33,011 nucleotides of DNA from Vibrio sonorensis. Its GTDB lineage: Bacteria > Pseudomonadota > Gammaproteobacteria > Enterobacterales > Vibrionaceae. Below the pieces are notes generated by a model. That model had not been told where the DNA came from, did no database searches, and saw nothing but the letters and a program-made list of their open reading frames with translations. The position numbers and the translations under genes are program-made. The stretch covers positions 1 to 33,011 of the forward strand of contig NZ_LJJE01000096.1 of NCBI RefSeq assembly GCF_001854765.1, given 5' to 3'. Position 1 is the stretch's first letter, and each line of letters opens with the position of its first letter. Shown here one piece after another: positions 18,732 to 27,868 of the stretch.

Positions 18732-19550
18732 TTAATCTACAAAATAGGATTGATAATACTTAGGTGTGACGGCAATGCGCTTTTTAAAGTGACGCTGAAA
18801 ATGGGCTTGATCGGCAAAACCTAGCTGATGAGCGACTTGTGAAATGTCGTTTCCCGCTCTGAGCAGTAACTTGGATTTTTTAATCTTTTCATCCATCAGA
18901 TAAGCGTGAGGCGGCAATCCATAACGCTTTTTAAAATGGCGTAGCAACTGATAGCGATTGAGTCCGACTTCATTAGCGAGCTCGTCCAGTTGATGATTTT
19001 CATCCATTTGATCTAAGAGTTTCTCTCGAACAGGAGTGAGATCTGGTGAGTGGACCTTGCGTTGACTGTCCCTTTGTGAGTTTAAAAAAACACCACATTC
19101 AACAAAGCCGAATAGTGAGCTTTCCGCTGACAATACGTCCTTTTCATTTTCCAACAAATCGAACAAGTGGTTAAACTTAGCCACATAGTCAGCTCTATTT
19201 TCATAGTCTTTATCAAACGCTACGTAGTCCAAATTTTGATCGCCAAGTACCTCTTTTTGGATTTCTCCCATCCAAACGGCGTCAACAAAGAGCATTCGAT
19301 AAGACCAGTTGCCTTTCTCCGGATTGCACGAATGAACGTCCGCGGGGTTGATAGTGACCAAATCCCCTGTTGCGATACGATTCTTCCGGTTGCCATTCGA
19401 GTAAAAAGCAACGCCACTATCGATAAGACCAAACGAGAACTCGTCGTGAGAGTGGGCGTGATAACACGCACTGCTGTTATCAGCAATGCGCAGTTCGATT
19501 TGAGGCAGTATTGCGCTTGGTTTAAAACTTGCGGTTTTATCCGTTTTCAT
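18732..19550 (-). CDS. AraC-family transcriptional regulator
   Basis: A 272-residue protein. The N-terminal part is a cupin-type sensor (CYHAHSHDEFSFGLIDSG, TGDLVTINPADVHSCNPE). The C-terminal 100 residues carry two helix-turn-helix units (LDELANEVGLNRYQLLRHFKKRYG and ISQVAHQLGFADQAHFQRHFKKRIAVTPKYY). Ribosome site GAGGGG precedes ATG 19550. The LysE exporter lies 13 bases upstream on the same strand, so the regulator probably controls that exporter and is co-transcribed with it. Confidence 0.92.
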   Translation of the reverse strand: MKTDKTASFKPSAILPQIELRIADNSSACYHAHSHDEFSFGLIDSGVAFYSNGNRKNRIATGDLVTINPADVHSCNPEKGNWSYRMLFVDAVWMGEIQKEVLGDQNLDYVAFDKDYENRADYVAKFNHLFDLLENEKDVLSAESSLFGFVECGVFLNSQRDSQRKVHSPDLTPVREKLLDQMDENHQLDELANEVGLNRYQLLRHFKKRYGLPPHAYLMDEKIKKSKLLLRAGNDISQVAHQLGFADQAHFQRHFKKRIAVTPKYYQSYFVD

Positions 19551-19563
19551 TTTTCCCCTCTAA

Positions 19564-20154
19564 CTACACCCATATCGTACTGACTGATAATACCAGCATT
19601 AATGACATCGCGCAGTTAAACAGCCGCTGTCGCTTTTGATTGTTCAACCACCCAGACATGGCATGTCCCAACAGTGCCCACACACCAATTCCTACCAAGC
19701 ATACAACTAATGAAATCCAAGTAAAGAAAGCAAGCATCATGGTTTCATTGCTCTGCCCTATCACATAAAGGCTAACCCCTGAGCCAGCCACTAACCAAGC
19801 TTTAGGGTTGAGCAGTTGCGCCAACGAACCAGACCACAAGCCTGAACTGTCCTTTGAAGCGCCAATTTTCTCTGCTGGCGCGCGAAAGATTTTCCAAGCC
19901 AAGTAGAGCAAAAACGCACTACCCGCCAATTTTAAGTACCCTTCTAGCTTTGGTAGCAGTTTGAGTAGCTCTCCCATCATTAGGCCACTGATAAGGACAA
20001 CCAACGCATACGCAACAGATGCGCCAAGAACATGTGCCATCGCCGATTTAAGCCCCTTTTGAGCAGCCGTACTGGTCGCTAAAATATTAACAGGGCCAGG
20101 GGTCACGGCTCCTACAAAAGCAAACATGGCCATCGCAAAAAAAATACTTTCCAT
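19564..20154 (-). CDS. LysE-family amino-acid exporter
   Basis: A 196-residue inner-membrane protein with about six hydrophobic helices. The family motif GAVTPGPVNILATSTAAQKG lies near the N-terminus. I choose ATG 20154 (MESIFFAMAMFAFVG) because AAGGAG lies 7 bases upstream; an in-frame start at 20175 would put that site inside the gene. It likely exports an amino acid or related compound, with the downstream AraC protein as its sensor. The substrate cannot be told. Confidence 0.9.
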   Translation of the reverse strand: MESIFFAMAMFAFVGAVTPGPVNILATSTAAQKGLKSAMAHVLGASVAYALVVLISGLMMGELLKLLPKLEGYLKLAGSAFLLYLAWKIFRAPAEKIGASKDSSGLWSGSLAQLLNPKAWLVAGSGVSLYVIGQSNETMMLAFFTWISLVVCLVGIGVWALLGHAMSGWLNNQKRQRLFNCAMSLMLVLSVSTIWV

Positions 20155-20218
20155 AAACATTCTCCTTTTTGGCAAGAATATCCATGGTGATAGCCACTGT
20201 ATTGAACGTTATTGCACT

Positions 20219-23200
20219 TTACGCCGCTTTAACCCCTCGCAAGTATTTTTCAATATCGACTTCATCGATTTGTCCCCTTGGTAAAAACTTACGCGCGTAT
20301 TCGAGGTAAGTACCGCTTTGCAGGAAGATAAGGAAGATATCCTTATCTACGTGTTGATCCAATGCCATCTTATACATAATATCGACGGCTACGCTCAGCG
20401 GTTTCGCTTTCTTATAGGGTCTATCTGCTGCTGTCAGCGCTTCAAAAATATCAGCGACGACGAGTATCCTTTCGGGCACCGATAACTGGTCGCCTGTCAA
20501 TTTGCGTGGATAGCCCGTTCCTTTTAACGTTTCGTGGTGGGTTGAAGCATACCTAGGGACTCGACTGAGTTCTGGTGGGAACGGCAGCGCTTCTAACATC
20601 TTAATCCCGCTTATCATATGCTCGTTAATCTTGTATCTATCTTCTGGAGTTAACGTCCCTCTGCGAATACACAAATTGTAGATTTCACCAAGGTTATACA
20701 TATGTTCCGGTACGTCTACTTTGATTCCGTATTGCTCGTCAAAATGAACCGGACGCTCGCGGCGAATAACGTGCTCTGCTCTATCGATCAATAGCGGCTC
20801 TACCGCTGGTAGGGTTTGCTCACCGCGCATGTGATTCATCTCTTCTAGCGGGGATAGTCCCAATCGATCATCAAAGTGTCGAACCCATGTTTGATTCGCT
20901 ATCGCTTTAATACGAGCCACTTGTTCCTCGTCCATAAACTCGCTGCCGACATTCGCTTGGGCCACAAATTCAAACTCTTCTTTGAGTTTTGCTTTAGCTC
21001 GGGCTAACTCATTCAACCCTGTTTGCTTATCCGTTTCCCCCGATAACCTACCTTTTAAATATTGGATCTCGGCATCGCGCCACAACACTTCGAATCGAGT
21101 CCGTATTTCGTGTATGCGGTTGTAATTGGCTTCTAGTTTCGTACCTTTATCGACAATGTGTTCCGGTGTAGTTATTTTGCCGCAATCGTGAAGCCAAGCA
21201 GCAATCCTAAACTCCCTTCGTTCATTATCGTTGTTAAACATAAAGTCTTTGAACTTTTCGTCTTCGGACTTTTCAAGCACTTCAGCCAGCATTAATCCCA
21301 GTTCGGGGACTCGGTTACAATGTCCTGCGGTGTAAGGCGATTTATCATCGATGGCTTGGGCAATCAGTCGAATAAAGCTTTCGATAAACTCTTCCTGTGA
21401 CTGGGCCCGTTTTTGTATCTCTCGCGCCATGTCCACCATTGAGGCGGACAACTGATGAATTTCCTTAATTCTGGTATCGACTAGGCGAACCTTGTCATAT
21501 TGGCGCGCCTTTATTTTCCTTGTCTCCTCAATCAAAGAGAGAATTGGGGTCACTATCGGAGAGCCAAATCGCCAAGCTAAAGGAAGAAGTAATACCATTG
21601 CGATCACGGTTATCGCCAGCGCTTTCCACAGCTGTTCCACCACTTGGTCGGTCACCAGTGCTTCCGGCACCACCACTGCTAAAAACTCTTTTGCTACTTC
21701 GGGCTCACCTACCGCGGTGACATAAAAGTATCTCGGCTTTCCATCCACTAACCGCTTTACCATACTGCCATGAAGCTCGGGCATGCGCGCTATATCCAAC
21801 ATGGCACTATAGGGTACATAACTCCCTCTCAACGCACTGGTAGATAACCATTTACGAGTTAACGCCTGTCTCTGATCCAATGAAATATTGTTAAGGGCTC
21901 GGTTGATTATTGCTACTAGACGACTGTCTTTCTGCTTCGCCGCTAAATGGAACGTCATTGGCGTTTGATCAGTGAGATAACCGATTTTCAAATCACCCAA
22001 TGCGTTTGTAGAATCAACGCTTTGCAAGGGAAGCAGCGTATTTAACAGCACCTCAATGTCTCCGCGATGGAGCGCTTTAAATGCTAACTCTAAGTTAGAA
22101 AACCTGACTACATCGGCATTCACACCTTGCTGGTTGAGTAGCTTTTCGAAACCCTGGCCTTCAACCAAGCCTATCTTTTTCTGATTTAACTGGAGCAGTG
22201 CCGTGGGAAGGGGCTTATCCCCTATTACGGCAACCGCGATTTGGTCTGAGAACATAGGAACACTGGTCATTCCCGGTAGGGTTGAATAACTGGACACCGA
22301 ATGGATCAGATCCACATCGCCTAGTCTGTATTTACTGCTCAATTCGGGCCATGTGAAACCGTTGACGAACTCCAGCTCTAACCCTGTCATTGTCGATACT
22401 AGTTTTAACATATCCACCGCATACCCTTTGGGCTCTCCGGCAGACGCATAGTCAAAGGGCGACCAGTCCATCTGATTAGAAATCAGCAGTGGTCGCGTAT
22501 TGGCAAGCCACTGTTTCTCTTCTTGTGTCAATGCGAGTGAATGGGATGGCGGAATGGCGATATCACTCGCCGCCAGTTGGTTTGAAGCAATAACTTCACC
22601 ATGGGCGTTAAAGAGATAAGACTCCACTCCCTCGCGTCCTGTCAAACCTAGCGACTTCGCTGAAAGCTTAGAATTTACCGATGAAAGGACAATATCGACA
22701 CCGAGAACGGCATTCTTACCTTTTATTGAGTAGGTTTGCCCAGTGATCTTCAGGTGTTTAAACAGATATGGATCCGTTTTATAGACTTTTGAACTTGTAG
22801 CCGCACCAAACCAAGGCCTTTGAGTAGGATAATAGTTGCTCTCCTGTTTCTTCTGTTTGGTCAACTTAAAATCTTTTGTTAAGTAACTCGTTACCTGTTG
22901 CCGATTCTCTCTGTCGCCAAAGATTTCGATAATCACCCAACGGTCATTTGCCCCTGCGGTTATTTTCTCCCTGACAATAGGCGATGACTCCAAGTTGATC
23001 ACCTGATAAAAATCTTCGTTGGCCTTGCCGTAATAGATACTGTAAAACATTGGATTATCTGCGAGCACTTCCGTAAGAATCCCGCGGATTTCATTTGCAG
23101 AGAACCGGTGCTGAGTCGCAACGGATACCGCCTTTAAAATTCGAGCACTGCTCGATGCACTCACTTCTATTTTTTGAATGTGTTCACTCACATCTGCTGA

Positions 23201-23365
23201 TGAAAGTGTGAGTTTCGCGACCACTTGCTCTTCTGAAGCTTGTTTTGCGAAATAATATTGTAATGCTATCGCGATCACAGCAGTGACCGTAGTGGCGATC
23301 AGAAACAGACTTCCCACTGTAAACCGAATTGAAAACTTTTTAGCCTTAACTGACAAACCGTCCAT
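20219..23365 (-). CDS. HD-GYP c-di-GMP phosphodiesterase with Cache and SBP_bac_3 sensor domains
   Basis: A 1048-residue membrane sensor. Order: membrane helix (13-36), Cache-like periplasmic sensor (40-265; RPWFGAAT at 183-190, GVDIVL at 222-227), an SBP_bac_3 solute-binding domain (about 275-508), a further Cache-like lobe (525-570), a second membrane helix (580-598), a HAMP-like linker, then HD-GYP. The output domain has HD at 726-727 (LHDCGK) and HHE...GTGYP at 943-953, with a roughly 150-residue insert between. The metal-binding residues look intact, so it should degrade c-di-GMP. The solute domain suggests control by an amino acid or similar small molecule, and the adjacent genes encode a LysE exporter and a Tct importer. 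It is divergent from tctC with a shared regulatory region. Confidence 0.92.
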   Translation of the reverse strand: MDGLSVKAKKFSIRFTVGSLFLIATTVTAVIAIALQYYFAKQASEEQVVAKLTLSSADVSEHIQKIEVSASSSARILKAVSVATQHRFSANEIRGILTEVLADNPMFYSIYYGKANEDFYQVINLESSPIVREKITAGANDRWVIIEIFGDRENRQQVTSYLTKDFKLTKQKKQESNYYPTQRPWFGAATSSKVYKTDPYLFKHLKITGQTYSIKGKNAVLGVDIVLSSVNSKLSAKSLGLTGREGVESYLFNAHGEVIASNQLAASDIAIPPSHSLALTQEEKQWLANTRPLLISNQMDWSPFDYASAGEPKGYAVDMLKLVSTMTGLELEFVNGFTWPELSSKYRLGDVDLIHSVSSYSTLPGMTSVPMFSDQIAVAVIGDKPLPTALLQLNQKKIGLVEGQGFEKLLNQQGVNADVVRFSNLELAFKALHRGDIEVLLNTLLPLQSVDSTNALGDLKIGYLTDQTPMTFHLAAKQKDSRLVAIINRALNNISLDQRQALTRKWLSTSALRGSYVPYSAMLDIARMPELHGSMVKRLVDGKPRYFYVTAVGEPEVAKEFLAVVVPEALVTDQVVEQLWKALAITVIAMVLLLPLAWRFGSPIVTPILSLIEETRKIKARQYDKVRLVDTRIKEIHQLSASMVDMAREIQKRAQSQEEFIESFIRLIAQAIDDKSPYTAGHCNRVPELGLMLAEVLEKSEDEKFKDFMFNNDNERREFRIAAWLHDCGKITTPEHIVDKGTKLEANYNRIHEIRTRFEVLWRDAEIQYLKGRLSGETDKQTGLNELARAKAKLKEEFEFVAQANVGSEFMDEEQVARIKAIANQTWVRHFDDRLGLSPLEEMNHMRGEQTLPAVEPLLIDRAEHVIRRERPVHFDEQYGIKVDVPEHMYNLGEIYNLCIRRGTLTPEDRYKINEHMISGIKMLEALPFPPELSRVPRYASTHHETLKGTGYPRKLTGDQLSVPERILVVADIFEALTAADRPYKKAKPLSVAVDIMYKMALDQHVDKDIFLIFLQSGTYLEYARKFLPRGQIDEVDIEKYLRGVKAA

Positions 23366-23488
23366 CTTCCATTACCCCCCCGCGGGCTGAAAAATCGCTT
23401 GTTCTTTTTTAACCATTTGGTCAATAAGCCAACAAACTTTTGATCTACTTATCCAAATAAGTATTCAACCTGTTTCTTAATTTATCAA

Positions 23489-23504
23489 TGTGATCTTACT
23501 CACA
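23489..23504. promoter_or_regulatory. CRP (cAMP receptor protein) binding site
   Basis: TGTGATCTTACTCACA matches TGTGA-N6-TCACA in all ten consensus positions. It is 209 bases upstream of the tctC start and 124 from the HD-GYP start. Catabolite control of a tricarboxylate importer fits; whether it also acts on the HD-GYP gene is open. Confidence 0.85.
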
Positions 23505-23612
23505 CAACAATACGTGAACTTTATGAACAAAAACCTCACAATGCCCAATATTGTTTTTATCTACTCATTAGAGACAAACATTTAACACCTTTTTAACCTT
23601 AGCCTTACTGCA

Positions 23613-23673
23613 ACCCTTTCTAGGGTGTAACCGCAGATAAAGCTATAACGATAAAGCCCCCCTAGTTTAGGGT
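23613..23673 (+). promoter_or_regulatory. tctC leader with two alternative RNA folds
   Basis: Two local hairpins can form: ACCCT/AGGGT (23613-23617 with 23622-23626) and CCCTA/TAGGG (23660-23664 with 23668-23672). The same arms can instead pair across: ACCCT with AGGGT at 23669-23673, and CTAGGG (23620-23625) with CCCTAG (23660-23665). GATAAAGC occurs twice between them (23636, 23650). The ribosome site AAGGAA follows closely. Confidence 0.4.
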
Positions 23674-23697
23674 TTACCTACATAAGGAACGTGAAAC

Positions 23698-24669
23698 ATG
23701 TTTAAGGTATTTAAACCAACACTGGCAGCTTCAATTCTTGCCGCAACTTTCTCTTTCAGCACCATGGCCGCTGATGTGGAAAAAATCCATTTCCTCATCC
23801 CTGGTGGTGCTGGTGGCGGCTGGGATATGACTGCACGTGGTACTGGTGACGTATTGGTTAAATCCGATATCGTAGATAACGTCTCCTTCCAGAACTTATC
23901 TGGTGGTGGTGGCGGTAAAGCGATCGCTCACCTAATCGAAACAGCAGACCGTCAAGAAGATACTTTGATGGTGAACTCGACTCCAATCGTCGTTCGCTCT
24001 CTAACTGGCGTATTCCCACAGTCATTCCGTGACTTAACTCCAGTTGCTGCAACAATTGCCGATTACGGTGCAATCGTGACGTCTCCTGATTCTCCATACA
24101 ACTCTTGGGAAGACGTAGTTAAAGCCTTTGAAGAAAACCCGCGTAAAGTGAAAATCGCCGGTGGCTCTGCGCGCGGCAGCATGGACCACCTTGTTGTAGC
24201 GGCTGCGTTTAAAGGCGAAGGCTATGACGCTAAGAAAGTTCGTTACATTGCCTATGATGCAGGTGGTAAAGCAATGGCTGCCCTACTCTCTGGCGAAACT
24301 CAGTTGCTCTCTACTGGTCTAGGCGAAGTGCTTGAAATGTCTAAGTCTGGCCAAGTTAAAATCCTTGCCGTCACTGCACCTAAGCGTCTTGATGCCGCAC
24401 CAAACGTTCCTACGTTGGTGGAATACGGTAACCAAACGATTTTCGCTAACTGGCGTGGTTTCTTCGCAGCCCCAGGTGCTAGCGAAGAGAAAGTGGCTGA
24501 GTGGAATGCAGCGTTGACCAAGATGTACAGCACCGACGAATGGCAAGTTGTTCGTGACCGCAATGGCTGGATTGACAACTACAAAGCTGACAAAGACTTC
24601 TACGCCTTCTTAGAAGATCAAGAAAAGCAGATGGGTGACCTGATGCGCGAACTAGGTTTTCTAAAATAA
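23698..24669 (+). CDS. tctC: Tripartite tricarboxylate transporter substrate-binding protein TctC
   Basis: A 323-residue periplasmic protein with signal peptide MFKVFKPTLAASILAATFSFSTMAA. The mature start VEKIHFLIPGGAGGGWDMTARGTGDVL is the hallmark of the TctC/Bug family, which binds citrate or other carboxylates and hands them to TctAB. The codon choice (GGT, CGT, AAC, GAA preferred) is clearly more biased than in neighbouring genes, suggesting high expression. It is first in a tctC-tctB-tctA operon, followed by a strong palindrome and a structured gap that could set its excess over the membrane subunits. Start ATG 23698 follows AAGGAA. Confidence 0.95.
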   Translation: MFKVFKPTLAASILAATFSFSTMAADVEKIHFLIPGGAGGGWDMTARGTGDVLVKSDIVDNVSFQNLSGGGGGKAIAHLIETADRQEDTLMVNSTPIVVRSLTGVFPQSFRDLTPVAATIADYGAIVTSPDSPYNSWEDVVKAFEENPRKVKIAGGSARGSMDHLVVAAAFKGEGYDAKKVRYIAYDAGGKAMAALLSGETQLLSTGLGEVLEMSKSGQVKILAVTAPKRLDAAPNVPTLVEYGNQTIFANWRGFFAAPGASEEKVAEWNAALTKMYSTDEWQVVRDRNGWIDNYKADKDFYAFLEDQEKQMGDLMRELGFLK

Positions 24670-24679
24670 TAACGATATC

Positions 24680-24699
24680 AGGGCCGGATATCCGGCCCT
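24680..24699 (+). terminator. 20-bp perfect palindrome after tctC (attenuator or mRNA stabiliser)
   Basis: AGGGCCGGAT and ATCCGGCCCT are exact complements, 11 bases after the tctC stop. The tail is CCCTTTATT, a weak U tract. It may partly end transcription or protect the tctC message from 3' decay. Confidence 0.65.
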
Positions 24700-24709
24700 C
24701 CCTTTATTC

Positions 24710-24853
24710 GCTGTGTACTGGATATGTTCAATATCTCCTTTGTTTATACGCAATAAGCAAGTAAGTCGGTTTGACTAGCAGCAATCCACTTACACTGGGT
24801 TAATGGCCTCCTGATAAGAAATTTTTCATTAGCTCCCAGTACACGGCTTTTTT
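24710..24853 (+). ncRNA. Candidate structured RNA between tctC and tctB
   Basis: GCTGTGTACTGG at 24710-24721 pairs with CCAGTACACGGC at 24836-24847 over 12 bp (one G-U), and the second arm runs straight into TTTTTTCTTTTCT. A possible inner stem is GTAAGT (24761) with ACTTAC (24787). There is no open frame of note in this roughly 140-base stretch. It could be a small RNA made from the tctC 3' region, or a long-range terminator that limits tctBA expression. No known RNA family is recognised. Confidence 0.4.
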
Positions 24854-24882
24854 CTTTTCTGAAACCACAAATGGAGTTGGAT

Positions 24883-25386
24883 ATGTCGGATTTGCCAACC
24901 AAATTTATGAGCAAGAAAAACCTTTTGTGTCGCGACCGAGTTGGCGCACTGATTTTTCTTATCGTGTGTCTCTGCTACGGATATCAGACCACACTGATCC
25001 CTATGTTTCCCGGTGACGAATACGAACCTTTTACTGCGAAAACCCTACCTACGTTGCTCACGTTTGTCGGTATCGCACTCTCATTAATGCTTCTTGTCAC
25101 GGGTAAACCTGATGATGAACAGGTTGTCACTAGCGATTTTGATTGGCGACTGCTGGGCTCTTTTTTGGTTCTTATGGCGCTTTACGGGTTTGGCCTTACC
25201 TATATTGGCTTTGTTCTGGCGACTAGCCTGTTTTTGCTCGCCGGCTTCTATTTGCTGGGAGAACGAAGAAAAAGCGTACTGTTTGGTGCCTCTTTTCCGT
25301 TCGTTATCGCGTTCTATCTGCTGTTGACTCAAGGTTTAGATATCTACCTTGAACCAGGTCTTTTATACATCGTCTTGTCGTCATAA
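24883..25386 (+). CDS. tctB: Tripartite tricarboxylate transporter small membrane subunit TctB
   Basis: About 167 residues with four hydrophobic helices and the usual TctB layout: a first helix (VGALIFLIVCLCYGYQT), a short periplasmic part (PGDEYEPFTAKTLP), then three more helices. I prefer ATG 24883 (MSDLPTK), which has GGAG six bases upstream; an in-frame ATG lies at 24871. TctB is the poorly conserved small subunit that works with TctA in the inner membrane. tctA follows after 15 bases. Confidence 0.88.
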   Translation: MSDLPTKFMSKKNLLCRDRVGALIFLIVCLCYGYQTTLIPMFPGDEYEPFTAKTLPTLLTFVGIALSLMLLVTGKPDDEQVVTSDFDWRLLGSFLVLMALYGFGLTYIGFVLATSLFLLAGFYLLGERRKSVLFGASFPFVIAFYLLLTQGLDIYLEPGLLYIVLSS

Positions 25387-25401
25387 CTGAAGGAAGTAAT
25401 T

Positions 25402-26927
25402 ATGTTAGATGGAATTTTACAAGGTCTATCGACCGCAGTTATGCCGATGAACATTATGATGGTCATTGTTGGCTGTTTTGTCGGTACTTTTATTGGCATG
25501 TTACCGGGACTTGGACCAATTTCTGCTATCGCTTTGATGATCCCGATTACATACGGGCTGGAACCCTCTTCCGGTCTTATATTGATGGCGGGTGTTTATT
25601 ACGGCGCGGTATTCGGCGGTTCGACTTCATCGATCCTGATTAACGCTCCTGGTTGTTCGTCTACTGTTGTCACCGCTTTCGATGGCTACCCAATGGCTCA
25701 AAAAGGCATGGCGGGTAAAGCGTTAGCTCTAGCGGCCTATTCATCGTTTACCGGTGGTACGCTATCAGCCATTATGCTGTTGATCGCCGCTCCAGCTTTG
25801 GCTAGTGTTTCATTGAGCTTCCAATCGTCTGACTACTTTGCCCTTATGCTACTTGGCCTCTCTGCCGTCGCTGCTTTTGCGGGTAAGGGACAAGTACTAA
25901 AAGCGTGGATGATGACGGTGTTTGGCTGATGCTTTCAACTGTCGGGATCGATAAAGGCGTTGGCGTAGAGCGATTTACTTTTGGCCTCACTGATCTGATG
26001 GACGGTTTTAGTTTCCTACTACTCGCAATGGCTACCTTTGCTCTTGGTGAAACGTTAATGGGCATCCTCAAACCTGAAAAGGATACCAGTGCCGAAGAGC
26101 AGAAGAAAATGAGCGATATTGGTAGTATGAAAGTGACCAAAGAAGAAGTGAAAGAAGTGGCTCCCGTTTCAATCCGCTCTTCTATTCTCGGTTTCTTTAC
26201 TGGTGTGCTACCGGGCGCTGGTGCAACCATCGCCGCCTTTTTGAGCTACGGAATGGAACGAAATCTCGCGCCTAAAGAGAAAAAAGAGGAGTTTGGCAAA
26301 GGGAGTATTCGCGGTTTAGTCGCTCCTGAATCAGCAAACAATGCGGCCTCAAGTGGTTCATTTGTGCCACTACTCACTTTGGGTATCCCCGGCTCTGGCA
26401 CCACCGCAATTATGCTCGGCGCTTTGATCGCATATGGCATTCAGCCTGGCCCGCGACTATTTGTCGATAACCCAGACGTATTTTGGTCGGTAATCATCTC
26501 TATGTACTTTGGTAATATCGTACTGGTGATCTTGAATCTACCACTGATACCCTATATTTCTAAGCTGCTTGCCGTGCCCAGAACCGTGCTACTTCCAATG
26601 ATTCTGTTTTTCTCAATCACTGGCGTATATCTGGTCTCATTTAACACCATGGACGTGTTTATCATGCTGTTGATTGCGATGGCTGCAATTGCCCTTCGGC
26701 TGGCTAACTTCCCACTTGCACCGCTTCTGCTTGGATTTATCCTCGGTGGGTTGATGGAAGAAAACCTACGTCGAGCACTAATGATTAGTGATGGTGAACT
26801 CAGCTTCCTATACGAACGACCAATTACTCTCGTCTTTACAGTACTCGCCGCGTTGATATTGCTAAGTCCTGTACTGGTCAAAGTGGTGAGCAAATTAAGA
26901 TCAAACCCAGAAAAAGTCGAACAGTAA
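25402..26927 (+). CDS. tctA: Tripartite tricarboxylate transporter permease TctA, frame broken once
   Basis: The large channel subunit, with about 11-12 helices. Family motifs are clear: GTFIGMLPGLGPISAIALMIPITYG near the N-terminus, YYGAVFGGSTSSILINAPG, and GVLPGAGATIAAFLSYGMERN plus LGIPGSGTTAIMLGALIAYGIQPGP in the second half. The first frame stops at 25927-25929 (MMTVFG). One extra base (GGCTG to GGCCTG) continues it as VFGLMLSTVGIDKGVGVERFTFG, giving about 508 residues, the normal size. The break is probably a sequence error. Ribosome site AAGGAAG precedes ATG 25402. Confidence 0.93.
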
Positions 26928-26943
26928 GATCGATTCAACAAAG

Positions 26944-26967
26944 GAGCTCTTAAGAGCTCTTTTTTTT
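26944..26967 (+). terminator. Rho-independent terminator of the tct operon
   Basis: GAGCTC (26944-26949), loop TTAA, GAGCTC (26954-26959), then eight T. It begins 17 bases after the tctA stop. The convergent EamA gene ends 5 bases further on. Confidence 0.88.
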
Positions 26968-26971
26968 GCCA

Positions 26972-27868
26972 CTAGTCAGAACTCGCTAGTTTGGCATTTC
27001 CTGTCACAGTACCTAACTTGCGATTCATTGCAAAGCCCGCAAACAGAATCATTATCATACCGATGGCCTGAACCCAAGTCAGTTCACTGTCGTATATCAG
27101 ATAATCGGCCAACACCGCGACTAAAGGATATACATAGGCAAGTACCGAGATCAGAGGAGTCGAGAGCTTTTGTATACCGCTATAGAGAAATAAGTACATG
27201 ATACAGGTGTGAATTAGGCCAAGACCCAACAGCCAAAACCAGTGGTGCCCTGCGACCGGAACATCAGGTATCGAAGTCATAGGAAACAAGATCACCACCC
27301 CCGTCAAAAGCTGGACAATAATCGTCGTTAATGTCAGTTCATCCTCTATTTTTTTTATCAAAAGTACCGTTACAGCATAAAATAGCGCTGCTAGCGTGGC
27401 ATAAAACACACCCTGAATAAATGAATGGCTAATGGTTCCACTGGGATTAATAATTAACAGTAGCCCCGCAAACGCGCATCCGACCCAAGCGTATTTATAG
27501 CCCTCTATTTTTTCCTTTAAAAACCAGCTTGCTAAAAACATCAAGATAAAAGGTTGGGTGTTATAGGCGACGGTCGAAATCCCTATTCCCGCATATTGAT
27601 AGGACTCAAATAGAAAACACCAATTCACTACTAATGTAACTCCACTGACTATCATTGTTACCCAACTTCTTTTTGAAATTGACCTAAAACGTAAGCGCGC
27701 AGTGATCCAAGAATAAAGCAACAAAAAGATTAACCCGAATAAACAACGAAAAAAGACAACGTTGATAATCAGTTGCTGTGACTCTTTGACAAATATGCCT
27801 ATCGTCCCAGACATAGCCATTGCCAGTGAAAACTCAATTATTCCAATTTGCCGAGTGGTTAATTTCAT
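26972..27868 (-). CDS. EamA/DMT-family transporter
   Basis: A 298-residue inner-membrane protein with about ten hydrophobic helices in two EamA repeats (FSLAMAMSGTIGIFVKE and GVFYATLAALFYAVTVLLIKK begin the two halves). Drug/metabolite transporters of this type usually export amino acids or metabolites; the substrate is unknown. GGAG lies 8 bases before ATG 27868. It is divergent from the LysR gene, which probably regulates it. Confidence 0.92.
   Translation of the reverse strand: MKLTTRQIGIIEFSLAMAMSGTIGIFVKESQQLIINVVFFRCLFGLIFLLLYSWITARLRFRSISKRSWVTMIVSGVTLVVNWCFLFESYQYAGIGISTVAYNTQPFILMFLASWFLKEKIEGYKYAWVGCAFAGLLLIINPSGTISHSFIQGVFYATLAALFYAVTVLLIKKIEDELTLTTIIVQLLTGVVILFPMTSIPDVPVAGHHWFWLLGLGLIHTCIMYLFLYSGIQKLSTPLISVLAYVYPLVAVLADYLIYDSELTWVQAIGMIMILFAGFAMNRKLGTVTGNAKLASSD

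Larger units (their letters stand above)
23366..23697. promoter_or_regulatory. Divergent regulatory region between HD-GYP gene and tctC
   Basis: About 330 bases without a gene. It holds a run of seven C at 23377-23383 beside the HD-GYP start, a perfect CRP-type site (23489-23504), and a leader with two small hairpins (23613-23673). The rest is AT-rich and unassigned. Confidence 0.6.

Noticed and set aside
25844..26230. Minus-strand frame across the tctA break
   Set aside because: Antisense shadow; the plus strand reads as TctA on both sides.
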